This document shows, piece by piece, positions 22,101-32,544 of a DNA stretch of 64,000 nucleotides (its first letter is position 1; each line of letters starts with the position of its first letter). The position numbers were made by a program, and so were the translations under genes. The stretch spans positions 1,180,501-1,244,500 of the forward strand of contig OX485807.1 of NCBI GenBank assembly GCA_950295325.1, in the 5' to 3' direction. The notes beneath the pieces are model-generated. The model searched no databases, was not told the DNA's origin, and saw nothing but the letters and a program-made list of their open reading frames with translations. This stretch comes from Polytrichum commune (Eukaryota > Streptophyta > Polytrichopsida > Polytrichales > Polytrichaceae).

Positions 22101-23538
22101 GAAGAAAAAAACCACATGTCAATTGACACACTAGAAATTCAAATGACATGTATTAGTAGGCAACGTGAGTACTATAAACTGTGGCTCAAGTATCAAGTAC
22201 CCATAACATTAGGAGAACTTCCTAAACTCACTTACATACTTAAATTCAGCTTCAATTTTCTTTTGTAACCGGGAGTTGAGACGGTGATCAGAGATAGCGA
22301 GACTAACTGGGAACAAGGAGAGGCAATGTGAAAGAGGATTTTCCAAACAAAATGCAATCAAAAGCCAATTGCGCAATAGGTTGAACTTGAAGACCCTTGA
22401 TGCTCTTATGTGGGTTTCTATCTGTGGGCTCGAAATTTATGCAATGGATTGGGCTACCATCTTCAACATTTGGAGAAACATGCAAGACCGAAGGATACTT
22501 ACACCCGATTGATAAGTTTTTTTTTTATTACAAATCAAGATTGCATATTGATTATTCAAAATATTAGTTTTCCTAAAATATTGTGTAAGCTAAAATTGAG
22601 GTGACATTTTGGAATAAAATGTAGATGTCAATTGACATTCATTTTTGTTTTTAAGAACGTCACGTGACACTTTGGATTTGAAGTTGAACGTCAAATGAAA
22701 TTTGTCAAACATAGACACTGATGAGAGGCACTCTCATATATAATTATTCCCTCAAGCTCTAGTGTGAAGTGCCCCCTCATTGAATAGACCAAGTAACATC
22801 TCATTACAGTACTTGTTGGGGGTTGGTACAATTCATCATGTCTCCCATAGAAATACATCCCCAGCTTTGACGAGTTTAGGATTTGAAATTCAATCTGCCG
22901 ATTTTGTGCACGAGTTTAGGATGGCAATCTGCCAACCGGATTCAAGACCAAAGTACTTCCGAAGGACTGAAATGGTGCGGATCGGGCATACTCACATGAA
23001 GCATGAGAGACAGATTCGCAGCCGACTGGGTGTGCAGAACGTAACGTGGGATACTGAACATTTTAGCTAGCTCTTGCGACCACCCCGCGAGCATATCCGA
23101 AACGATGCAACAAGGAGGTGGCGGGAGCGATTCATCTTCACTAATTCCAGCATTGGAGTCGGATGCCCTCACCATCAATGGGGACAAGCAAGCTGCGAAT
23201 GCAGCCAGAAGCTTCGCCTCCGACGATTCGTGGACGCAGGCAATGAAGCCTTCCAAGGTGCCATCCCAAGGAGTATCCTTCACGGCCACGATGTCGATGT
23301 CGCTCCCCGCGGCCCCATCGATGGCTGCTCGAAACTCAGGTGCGATGTGCTTGTACGTGACGTCGTTTTGGATCTGCTCGACTCCGAACTCGTGTGCTAG
23401 TATCGTCACTTTGACACCGCGATTGCATGTGAGGAGTTGCATTGCAAAGCCGAGGAACGGATACGAGTGGCCGGGGCCAACCCCTGGGATGAGCACCACA
23501 TGGTGATGATATCCTCGCCACTTCCTTATTCCGGCCAT
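16172..23538 (-). CDS. UDP-glycosyltransferase (family 1, PSPG box)
   Basis: Five exons, in transcript order: 23538-22996, 19437-19165, 18300-18000, 17395-17206 and 16403-16172. Phases match at all four GT-AG junctions and give 512 residues, the usual plant UGT length. The N-terminus has the catalytic-His strand (HHHVVLIP) and a GPGHSYPF loop. CIVSDML carries the likely Asp partner of that His. The PSPG box is residues 388-431, exactly 44 residues, starting WVPQ and containing HCGWNS (406-411) and a terminal E430-Q431. The final Gln is associated with UDP-glucose use in this family. The C-terminal helix region ([14 protein letters not shown]) is typical. It should transfer a sugar to a small hydrophobic acceptor in the cytosol; the acceptor cannot be told. 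Splitting the PSPG region from the C-terminal helix by an intron is unusual, since most plant UGTs have none or one intron. Intron 1 (19438-22995) contains MITEs. Confidence 0.93.
18625..18685. repeat. Short dispersed repeat in UGT intron 2
   Basis: It contains CAAATATAAGTGTCCAATTA preceded by CACCTAATCACACACC. Related copies lie at about 2150-2220 and, inverted, at 26375-26440. Confidence 0.6.
20232..21456. mobile_element. PIF/Harbinger-type non-autonomous element, TSD TTA, in UGT intron 1
   Basis: The 1225-bp element begins GGGGCGGTTTACACTATGG and ends with the near-exact inverted copy (one mismatch in about 22 bases). TTA occurs on both sides, at 20229-20231 and 21457-21459. A 22-bp perfect palindrome lies at 20297-20318, and a 17-bp perfect inverted pair at 21386-21402 and 21419-21435. 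The terminal GGTTTACAC motif recurs near 20320 and 21312, so the ends look internally duplicated. No transposase frame was found. Confidence 0.88.
20688..20748. repeat. Perfect 26-bp stem hairpin
   Basis: Bases 20688-20713 are exactly complementary to 20723-20748, with a nine-base loop. It lies inside the PIF/Harbinger element and inside UGT intron 1, so it would be transcribed with the UGT pre-mRNA. It could be a tiny nested MITE or a small-RNA precursor; the sequence alone does not decide. Confidence 0.9.
21527..21896. mobile_element. PIF/Harbinger-type MITE, TSD TTA, in UGT intron 1
   Basis: The 370-bp element starts GGGATGATGCACACGGGTT. Its right end, read in reverse, is GGGCTCATTTCACATAGGGT. 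TTA lies on both sides, at 21524-21526 and 21897-21899. The TIR is imperfect but continues inward (CCAAGTCCTAAATCC against CCCAAATCC). It lies only 70 bp from the 1225-bp element. It has no coding capacity. Confidence 0.75.
21966..22738. repeat. Fold-back inverted repeat region in UGT intron 1
   Basis: The segment AGTGTATATGTTTGACAAA near 21977 has an inverted partner (AGTGTCTATGTTTGACAAA read in reverse) near 22702. Palindromic GTCAATTGAC motifs recur near 22056, 22117 and 22626. The right flank near 22760 has a GTGTGAAGTGCCCCC end motif. This is probably another degraded TIR element, but its ends and TSD are not clear. Confidence 0.45.
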
Positions 23539-24065
23539 AGCCTAATGAATGTGCCGCCTTGGAACCTCCCAGCTCCACCTCATCCAAGCAACACCCGATC
23601 TTCGAGCTTCTGCCACTCTTCCTGCCACAGCTGCTCCCTCTGTTCGATCAATAAGAGGGAGATGAAGCCAACCGTAATGTCGTGAACTCAAATGTAAACC
23701 CTGGGGTGGTTTACTCAACCTTGTTTACTAATTGTAACTCCAAAAATTAGCTGCGTGAATAAACAGTGCCGACCAAATGCAATTGTGGAGGCGTTTCGAT
23801 CAGTTTGCGGGATTAGTTTCTTATACCGGCCATAGCTTGATGAATGCTACGCCCTGGAACCTTCCAGCTCCACCTCCTGGAACTTCGAGCTTCTGTCACT
23901 CTACAGGCCAATCTGCCCTCATCAAAGCTGCACTCTTCCCGCCACAGCTGCTCCCTCGTCCGATCACTGACTGTAACTCCAAAAAAAACAGCTGCGATGT
24001 ATTTACAGTGCCAAGCAAAAGAATTCGTGCAGCGTGATTCGATCAGTTTGCACAATTACTTCCAG
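23526..24065. repeat. Tandem duplication of the UGT 5' region
   Basis: About 23526-23822 and 23823-24065 are direct copies. Shared blocks in order are the start-codon region (CCGGCCATAGC), a CCTTCCAGCTCCACCTC block, TTCGAGCTTCTG, GCCACAGCTGCTCCCTC, TAACTCCAAAAA and TTTCGATCAGTTTGC. The gene-proximal copy holds about 80 bp not found in the distal copy. On the minus strand the distal copy keeps ATGGCCGGTATAAGA, then reads into a stop after six codons. Confidence 0.85.
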
Positions 24066-24280
24066 AGAAGTTCGTCATGGTAGATACTTATTGCTGGCGC
24101 TGAGGTAGTCAGAAGCAGGATTTCGAGGGGTTGTTGAAACACCTTGGTATGTCGAAGCCCTTTAATTTGGCTCCACATCTTCCCGAGATTCGGCGACCGA
24201 GACAACATAAAGCTAGGCAATGTTCCAGCCACAGCTCCCACCTTCGATCACCGACTCCAAAACCTTACAGCTCCTGCTGT

Positions 24281-24301
24281 AATAATAATAATAATAATAA
24301 A
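24281..24301. repeat. (AAT)n microsatellite
   Basis: Seven AAT units lie upstream of the UGT gene. The DNA just downstream on the plus strand resembles a third, weak copy of the UGT leader repeat (CCACAGCTCCCACC). Confidence 0.85.
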
Positions 24302-24463
24302 ACTTCGGTCTCCGAAGCAGACCGACGTGAATTAAGTGTCTGTTCGATCCACCTCCGATCCAATGCCCACAGGACAAAGGTACGGAGGGAAAGATCTACT
24401 CCCCCCTTTCGAGAGTAGATATTTTAGATACAAGAAACCAGTAACACGGAACCACGACTAATA

Positions 24464-25507
24464 TTACACCCAGTGACCCTTACCCGTACTTTTAAGGTTT
24501 GAGTTATAAGGGGTATGGGGTACGGTGTGGGGCAGCGGTTGGTGGTTTTCTATTCTTCTTTTGTGGAGGAGGATAGACATGGCATATTGTATTGCGATGG
24601 TATTAATGTTTTTAAATGTATTTTTGATGGTAGGAATAAGCATTTTGAAATTAGTCTCGAGTAATTTCATAGATGGGATGTGAGCAGTAGCTCTGGCACC
24701 AGCAGTGATGACAATAAGTGGTTCGATTTTCCATCCTTTGGCAGCAATACTAGCGATAAGTGGTCTGTATTTGTTATTTTTTGCTTCAATTGCTTATGGG
24801 GAGAATCTGTCGTTGCAGTATGTGAATTCAATAAATTGTATGGTGAGATTGGGGTCAATGTCTACAGGAGGGTCGTTTTGGTATGGTAGTCCTTTAACGC
24901 AAAGGATATCAGGTCTAAATCTTGCGTTACAGTGGCATCTTTGTGTGCCGCATGTGCAAGGGAGTAGCCAATTGGAAACTGTGTTTTCTTGAGAATTGTT
25001 ATTGAAGGTGCCAACATTCATGAGAGTATAGCATCGGGATTTTTCGGATGAGATTAGGAGTTTCCTAATTTCCCAAACTACTTTGTTATGTCTTTTAATT
25101 CGAAGTGAATGTATATGTTGTTGTTTACATGTGAGTAGTACATGTAGCCATGTATCTGGTTTGTGTGAGTTACATATGGAGCACGTAATAGAAGGATATC
25201 TTTGGCGACCGAAGAACATTTGTTTCCTAGCATTACCCATGTAAGTTCCTGTGCGGAATTTAATTAGGCATGATTTTTGTTTGTCGGTGATTGAAGGGTT
25301 TTCCCAAAATTCATTCGACAGTTCTTTGTCTATGTCTACATTTTCTGTCCATTTACAAGTGTTGGGGGTTTGTGTGGCCATGATTTCTAGGTTAGTTTCC
25401 CTATCACATTTTATAATTTGTTTCTCTAAGAATCTGACTGGGCCTTTGTCTGGAACGTCTATCATCGAGGCCCATACGTCTTTTTGGTAATATCTCCTGT
25501 TGTACTA
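24464..25507 (-). pseudogene. Non-LTR retroelement ORF, C-terminal relic
   Basis: On the minus strand about 1 kb is open except for one TAA at 24794-24796, and the frame resumes in phase after it. It includes KFRTGTYMGNARKQMFFGR, then a CSIC..H..DTWLHVLLTC zinc-knuckle-like segment of the type found at the C-terminus of non-LTR reverse transcriptase proteins, then PCTCGTQRCHCNARFRPDI and, after the stop, ITAGARATAHIPSM. A TAG lies upstream near 25507, so the reverse transcriptase domain is missing. The fine class is not certain. The single stop in a long, otherwise clean frame suggests recent decay. Confidence 0.72.
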
Positions 25508-27779
25508 CTGATCCTGCCACACTTTATGAACATTTGTTCATGTCCAACCTCGTCACATGTAAAGTGATGAGGTCAATTCTAGGGCCCGCTGATTTTGTGG
25601 GTTAAGTTTCATGGAGCTTACCATGCTCAATGTTCCGTTTTTGCAACAATTAAGTTTCATTACACTTTACCACTGGGCATGACTTCTGTAGGGTTGTGAT
25701 TAGTGACTCGAAATTGGGTGCTCCTAGACTAAATCGGGGCCTTTGAATCCAATTCCAGTGTCAAAATGCTTTTATATATTTATCTACTATGTTCAATGGA
25801 TAAAACCGATGGGTGCGGTTTAGGAGGCACACCAAATTCTTGATTAACGGCTTCAATGTTTCATTTTTGTCTAAAGTGTGTAATTAGTGCCTTAATTGTT
25901 GCGTTATCAGCCTGATGCTACCATATTTATACCGGTTGTTGCATTATTAGACTAACGCGTAGCCTAAGTCATATCATATGCTTGATTAAATGTTTTGATT
26001 TTATCTTAGTGTGTAATTAACACCCTAGTCGTTGTGCTATTAGCCTAATTATTATGTTATTAGTTGTTGATCGTTGATGTAATTTAGCATACGCCTCAAA
26101 ATAAGGTAAGTGACACTAAATACCATGAACAATGTATTGAACATGCCAAGCTATTAGTAAGCACACTTGAATGGCAAGTGAAACTATTATACATGTGACA
26201 CTAAATATCATAGATGGTGTAATAGATAATGGCCTATGGATGGACTTACCTGACCCACGGTGGCCAAGAAATGGGGCCACCATTTAAATGCCCATTAAAT
26301 TATCTAAGCTTAATGATGTGAAGAGACTTTGCACATGACCGAAGGACTAAGATATGGGGGTGTTATGCAATTACTTTTCTTTATTGGACACTTATATTTG
26401 ATGGGTGTGTGTTTAGGTTAGGATCAATGAACAATCCTCATAAAAACACATGTTTAAAATAGATTGGACTTTGTCTTCAAATTTTGTTAACTATTGCACA
26501 TTTACTAGTGAACATGATTGGCATGACTTGTTAATAACATGAATTCCACAACAAGCATTTCAAGGTTTCACCTCTTGAGGCTCATTTTTTGAACTTTGGT
26601 ACAATGCTTAAAGTGAGGAGCATTGCCTACAAAAGGGGGGGGGTCACTCTTCTTTGAGAGCCAAAGGCCACATGTGTGTGGGACCCCTTATTAGAACCCC
26701 ATGTATTCAAGGTTTTCATGACCAAAAAGAAGACTATACATGTATATCATAGATTACATAATAGTCTCATGTATGTATATGGGGTCTTGAATTCTTATAG
26801 TAAACAGCCTTGGTTATGACACCCACTGCATGGGTGCAATAAAAACCCACTACTCTTAAATTTGTTGATATATCATTGCCATGAGTACCCACTAGACCAA
26901 AATAATATGATTGACCCCATTTTAGATGTCAAATTGGCTTAGAAACAACCACTTGGACTATACATTGATGTTGTTGTACAATTTTAGCCTCCCCCATGGT
27001 AGTGTCACAAAACTTTATATGTGTAGAATACTATGTAGCATACAATTAGTAAAAAATAACAATCTACATAAAAGGTTATAGCTCTACATGTTACATTACT
27101 ACATATTGGCAAAAAATCCAATTAATAAAGTATGTGTTAAGTAGAAGTGCCCATAATGGACACCTCAAGCACTTGAGACCCTTAACATGTATGAAACATT
27201 TCACGTTTCTTTTTCAAAAGAAATTAATGTATCCACAAGGAGGCTAAAACACTTGAGTTCATCAAAATTTGACATCTTGCAATTTAGATATGATAAAGGA
27301 AAGTCAAGATCCCTTTGCAACCCAATGTGGTTACATAGACCCCCTAAAGTGGACATTGTTGATCGTTGACATTATGCCTTTTAACCAATGAGTTGTGTTT
27401 TGAATTCTTAAAATAATTCGATAGGCGACCTAAAGTCAGAGATAGTTTATGCCCTTTGCAATGAACACCGAAGTGCTCAATCAATAAAGTTTCAACAATA
27501 TTTTTTGAGCATGTTCTATACACATACATATCAAAATCTATATTTCAACACTAGCGTTGAACTAAACATGTTGTTCACATTTGTAGTATACCATTTATGG
27601 TATTTGGTGTATTTGTGAAGAGCCTAGAGAACTAGATGCCTAGAGGTCTCAAAGTGTCATGCCCTTAATTGCCAATATGATTCCATTTGTCAACATAAGT
27701 AACTTCTTCAAGAGAAAAAAATCTACATAATGACATTTAGAGTAGCGCATTGGATGCTTTAGATGATACCATAGGTTGA
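25508..27779. other. Intergenic DNA, no gene seen
   Basis: The stretch contains the CCTCAAAATA.GGTAAGTGA dispersed repeat at 26075-26220 and the inverted copy of the CAAATATAAGTGTCC repeat at 26375-26440. No protein motif was seen. Confidence 0.5.
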
Positions 27780-27898
27780 TAGCAGGTTGGGCAAATTTTG
27801 CCCAATAATTAATTAATCTCCCAAAAAGGGCTCAAGCAGTCAATAAAAAATACTTTAAAAAAACTAGGCAAATACTTATATGTATATTTATTCACTTA

Positions 27899-28724
27899 GA
27901 GCAAGCCCGGTTGTTCCTAAATCTGCATCTGCATCCGGGAATGAAAAGTGGCCTCCATCCATAATGCAAATGCAGACCTAGGCAAAACTGCCACTCATTC
28001 TGCATTGCTTTCAACAACATTTCCTCTAAAATGATTTGTAGTTTTTTGAAGTCATGAACTTCAACCAGTTAATTCTCAAACTCATATGTGCTTCATGCGT
28101 AACTAGTATTTTTTTCCTGGTTTACCCTAAACCTCAACCGGTTCAACCGGTTATTTCTCAAACTCATCCGTAATGTGCACTGGAATATAATCTTCTTATG
28201 GTTTACCCTAAATCTCAACTGGTTATTTCTCAAACTCATCCCTAATGTGCACTGGAATATAATTATCTCCTGCTTTACCCTAAATCTCAACCGGTTATTT
28301 CTCAAACTCATCCGTAATGTGCACTGGAATATGATTATCTCCTGGTTTACCCTAAATCTCGACCGGTTATTTCTCAAACTCATCCGTAATGTGCACTGGA
28401 ATATAATTATCTCCCTGGTTTACCCTAAACCTCAATCGGTTATTTCTCAAACTCATCTGTAATTTGCACGTAACTAGAATTATCTCACGGTTTATCCTAA
28501 ACCTCGTCATTCACTAGGACCCTACCATATTGAGTTGTCTTTAGTTAAAAGCCGCCATGAAGTTGTTTGTCCTTAGCTGATAGCAGGCTCCTGACATATC
28601 TCGACGAAATGCAGGGAGTTATGCACTTCCTGTATTATTTTACATCCAATTTTAGCAAATAGCAGGGTGACTGGGCCAGTATCCTACAAATGCAAATGCA
28701 GGTGCAGGGTCATTGGGCTTGCCC
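27899..28724. mobile_element. PIF/Harbinger-type MITE, TSD TTA, nested
   Basis: The left end GAGCAAGCCCGGTTG matches the inverted right end (GGGCAAGCCCAATGACC read in reverse). A second inverted block, CTGCATCTGCAT against CTGCACCTGCAT, lies inside. TTA flanks both ends, at 27896-27898 and 28725-28727. The interior is mostly the 72-bp tandem array. Confidence 0.78.
28117..28500. repeat. 72-bp minisatellite, about five units
   Basis: The phrase TTATTTCTCAAACTCAT recurs at 28151, 28223, 28295, 28367 and 28440, a period of 72, 72, 72 and 73 bp. As 72 is a multiple of three, open frames run through it on both strands. These are a consequence of the repeat, not evidence of a gene. The unit and its flanks (28005-28090) resemble one end of the hAT-type MITE at 46990-47213, read in the same orientation. 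Confidence 0.93.
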
Positions 28725-28849
28725 TTAGGCACATAGCCTATCCTCCACACATATCATGTATTGTAAGTTAATTTTCATTCATTCACAAGGTTGGATTTCC
28801 AAACAAATTAGGCTTAATTATTTTGAATCATGTTTCGCCCAACCTGCTA

Positions 28850-29754
28850 TTAGCCTAGTACGATAGTCTTGTGTTTTAGTATCCAAGGGGAAGATATTTT
28901 CGAGCATACTTCTGGCAAGTGTTGTGTGTTTGTATTTTAGTATGTAAGAGGAAGATATTCAGGATCATCCTAATGCCAAGTGTCATTTGTATACACTTTA
29001 CTCAACTAGTAGTTCACTGTGTAATGTGACATGACATCATAACATTATTGAACATACTCATGTCAAGATATCAGTAAGCACACTTGAACGTCAAGTGTCA
29101 TGAGAAGACAAATAATGATGAAGTTGTTAAAATCATCAGTGTAACCTATCATATGCCTCAAAATAGGGTAAGTGACACCATTATGCATGTGACACTAAAT
29201 ACGATGTGGCGGAATTGGGGTCACTGATAGAATTGGGCTGTAGGCCAACTTAACATTAACTTTTTAACTTTTAGCATTTGGACCTGTCACCGTGGTTGCC
29301 TAGTGGACGGTAATGGGGCTCGGAGCATTTTCTTGGAGCCTAAGGACGCATGGGTATGGCGGCAGGAGCAAGACGACATAGATCTTTCTCTCTCTCCGCC
29401 TCGGTCCTCACAGCCATCGCACCACATCTCCTGCGCGGAGATTGTCCGTGCCGCTGTGACGGCCGTGAAATTGTAGCTTCTTACACTTGAGAGTCTCTCG
29501 CTAATTTCTGCAGCTCTTCGTTTGTGTTTTTGTTTCTGATTCAGGAGAGGTGCAAACCAGCAAACCCTAACGACCGTCTTTGCGTCGGGGAGGCAGCGAG
29601 GAGCTTCGACGGAGGTAGTAGAGGTTGTTGCGGAGGGTTTCAAGGGCTGTTTTAAGTCTGCTGTTTAGAGGTTTTGTAGTTGTGCCCGGGAATTGGTGGA
29701 AACCCGGGCGAGGTTCGCATTAGGGTTTTGAGGAGCAGCGGAGTAGCAAGCAAG
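28850..29754. other. Intergenic DNA and 5' leader of the small basic protein gene
   Basis: The stretch 29139-29206 is a copy of the CCTCAAAATAGGGTAAGTGA repeat. From about 29280 the DNA is GC-richer, with a CTCTCTCTC tract near 29387. That fits promoter and 5' UTR sequence of the downstream gene. Confidence 0.5.
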
Positions 29755-31769
29755 ATGAACAAGTTTAACTTGCCTCGACGCAACATTCAGCAGGAGAGGC
29801 GTGCAAAGAGGTCGGATAAACGGCGGTTGCAGTCTCGTGATTCAAATAACAAGATTACTATTAAGCCCCCGGCGCGCGCACCGTCTGGGAAGAGAGCTCG
29901 TAAACTTGAGAAGAAATGGCGACAGGTGGGTTTTTTCATGCCAGTACCCATGCCGCAACTTTACTGAAAATCTTTACTAGGTCTTTTTTAAGTGATGGGA
30001 GGCCGTTTAGATAAACCCCTGCTGGCTGATAAGTGGAGATTTCGTATGCAAAGACAGAGAATGTCAGAAGAAGAGGTGTCCCTGATGTTGCCACTGGCGT
30101 GAATTATGGTGTTACTTTATTCTCGAGTTGGTCTTAGTCTACATTTAAATACCAAAACGGGGCATCACGAGAATTAGAGGGCTCCCAAAGAGACTACTGT
30201 CTTCTTTGAAAGTTGAACAGCTTGAACGGGTGCAGATAAGCTGGGCAAGCCCCTAGGTTCCCAGTTTCCCTAGGTTCCCACATGGTTTGTTAGTTGAAAA
30301 TATCTGGCTTACCCGGATAACCCCAATATGATTGGGCTGACCATTGCCCTGGAAATCAGGTGCTAGGAAGGTCATCCATCTGATGCTCACTATTTTGGCC
30401 TTACGGTGACTCAACCTCGGAGTTCCCATGGGATCCGTGCTAAGGTCTTGGGTTTAAGCAACCCTAGAGAATGTGTTGAATGAATAGTCAATTTCAGGTG
30501 TTGAGGTTGCCTATTTGGTGACTTTGTGTTATATACAAGGTATCTATTTGAGATTTCGTACTTGAAGGACTTGGTAAGCTAATATTTCAAAATAATAGCA
30601 TGGAAGACTCCTGGAGGTTGTCATTTTCCTCAATAGACCACTATCGGTTGAGGGTTGTGATACTATCTTCTGGTCAACCAAGCAGAATCATCACTTATGT
30701 AGCAAGCCACTTTTTTCAAAGACCCAAGTTGGTTTTGTATGTTTCTAGTTTATGTCACTTCCTGAGTTAAGATCATATACTGATGTCGAGTACGCATGCT
30801 CAGTGAAATTCACTACATTGAGTTTTTCAGATTTGATCTAGTTGTGAGCTACGGAACATTTCCAGTTACGGTGACTTGGGGCTGTCCTATTTGCGGGTAG
30901 TGTTTTGGATGTTACCAGTAACCACAGAAATTGAGCCCTAATTCTCCTACAAGTGGTTCGACCTACTGGTTTGCATTATTTAGAGTTATTGGTCATGTTC
31001 ATAGGCCGGTAATAAGATTGAAATGTAAGAGCAGGATCTAATATTAGTGGCTTTCCCCTCTATATGGATGTGAGTCTACATGACAACTGTGTTTCTCAAA
31101 ACGAGAGTTATCACAAGTACATGTGGATTTTGGCACTCATCGAATTAAGTTTCTGCATCTGATCATTGCAGGCTCAAAAGGAGGCTATACAGAGTGGATT
31201 GGTTACCATGCACGACATTGAGATGATGGCTGTGGATGGAGGTAAAATCTTTGTCTTCCTTTTGAACATGAACATGTTCAGCATGCAAGTTAATCCCTCA
31301 AGTCCTTGGCAGGATTGTTTTTGTAGAAGTTTCAATTCTGCTGTTCAGAACTGATCTACATATATCATGGACATCTATTCACAAAGTTCTCGAATACCCT
31401 TTGCCAACTATGTTCCGACCATCTAATTCTTTTCTTCTGGTCAGGTGGAGACAATCAAGAGTCATCAGAGGAGAAAGCACCAAAAACTGGGCGCGTGTTT
31501 CACATGAAGAGGCGTACAAAAATAAGGGCGAAGGCTTCCTCAAAGAAAGGTATAATCATCCTCTTCAGTCTTACGTCAGAAAATATAGCCTTGAATACCT
31601 GCTCAAAATCAGCAGAATTCAGTACTTGCCAAACCCTAAATTCTACGCATCAGCTCCTCAAAGTACTTCTATTAATTTGAATTCTCCTCTGATGTAAACA
31701 GGCAAGCAAGTCAGTGAGCACCTTCCTACTCCTGGTGCAGAAGCTGAAGGGGACGTTATGGTGCAATGA
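29755..31769 (+). CDS. Small, very basic, probably nucleolar protein
   Basis: Four exons: 29755-29925, 31172-31241, 31445-31549 and 31702-31769. All junctions are GT-AG and in phase, giving 137 residues. The N-terminal 57 residues are rich in Lys and Arg (QQERRAKRSDKRRLQ, then SGKRARKLEKKWRQAQKEA). A short acidic stretch (QESSEEK) and a second basic stretch (FHMKRRTKIRAKASSKK) follow, then a Gly/Glu-rich tail. The SGKRARKLEKKWRQAQKE segment resembles the SGKKRRKLLKQ region of the small eukaryotic protein C11orf98, but that comparison is from memory and weak. The composition suggests nucleolar or RNA-linked work (inference). The first intron is 1246 bp. The start was chosen because MNKFNLPRR begins the basic, conserved-looking part; an upstream in-frame alternative start (29680) adds a GC-rich leader that looks like UTR. 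Confidence 0.8.
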
Positions 31770-32149
31770 TAGTACTATCTCTGGAGTTGGTTGTTTCTAC
31801 CAATACAAATGCAGTCTTACCATTGTTGAAGGACTTGAACATGAAAAGGACATTCTTCAAGATCATTGCTTTGCATATGTAGTGGTGGCCCTATGGATAT
31901 TCTTCAGTTGGGCTAGGAGGAGGATAGCTTTCCTTGCTGCAAACCAACTCCTTTACACTTCCATCAATCTGCTCACCTAAAGGTTGGGCTTGATTGTTGT
32001 AGATCAAATATGTTGCAGTGTTCAAGATCAGTGCTAGATTTGAGCAGATAAGTAGAGAAGTGTAGGATTTGGGTGAACTTCAAGAGTGTACCTGCTTAAA
32101 GCTCTCCTGCAGTTTTTGTGGTCCAAAGCATGGCTATACTTTTTTCCTG

Positions 32150-32300
32150 ATGAGCTGTGTAATGTGTCTACCAATATCAAACTTTTTAGTTCCTACCAAG
32201 TTTGTGTGTGGTTTGGGGCTCCAATTATGCATAGGATATCCGGTCTTAATTTGGCTTGGCATTGGCATGTTGTTTGTGTAAATGTGCATTTAAGGAGCCA
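32150..32300 (-). pseudogene. Short relic of the same non-LTR retroelement family as 24464-25507
   Basis: On the minus strand the DNA reads CQCQAKLRPDILCIIGAP, matching CHCNARFRPDILCVKGLP of the 24.5-25.5 kb relic. The nucleotide match is clearest around GGATATCCGGTCTTAATTTG (32233). It is frameshifted and short. It lies downstream of the small basic protein gene. Confidence 0.65.
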
Positions 32301-32520
32301 CTCCGGGATCTCGGGGTGATCACACCCTCTTACGTTTCGTAACCACGTGCAATAATGGGGTATTTAAATGGGGGGGGGGTAATTTATGCACCTCTTAATA
32401 TTATTTCCCTCCCTATTTGTAGATAAAAAGCTACTTTGACATATTTTTTAGCACCCTAGATTTTTTTTGTAGTTGTTTAGAGAGGCTAATTTTTGGCACA
32501 ATATACTTGTATAAATTGTA
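32300..32520. repeat. Dispersed repeat, copy 1 of a pair with 40895-41110
   Basis: Shared landmarks in order: GTAACCACGTGC, a GGGGTATTTAAATGGGG-like stretch, AAAAGCTACTT and TAGCACCCTA. The copies are in the same orientation. No TIR or coding content was found. Confidence 0.65.
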
Positions 32521-32544
32521 CAAGTACCAAATAGTGGATGGAAT

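Larger units (their letters stand above)
27780..28849. mobile_element. Outer TIR element containing a second MITE
   Basis: The ends TAGCAGGTTGGGCAAA (27780) and TTTCGCCCAACCTGCTA (ending 28849) are inverted copies with one mismatch over about 16 bases. Just inside the left end is an extra palindrome, TTGGGCAAATTTTGCCCAA. The target-site duplication is not clear, so the superfamily is unassigned. The whole 27899-28724 element lies inside. Confidence 0.65.

Noticed and set aside
28093-28462. Open frames on both strands with 24-residue repeats
   Set aside because: They are produced by the 72-bp minisatellite, whose unit length is divisible by three. Openness on both strands argues against coding.
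29287-29643. Open frame of 118 codons on the minus strand
   Set aside because: It lies antisense to the GC-rich leader of the small basic protein gene and shows no domain or splice logic.
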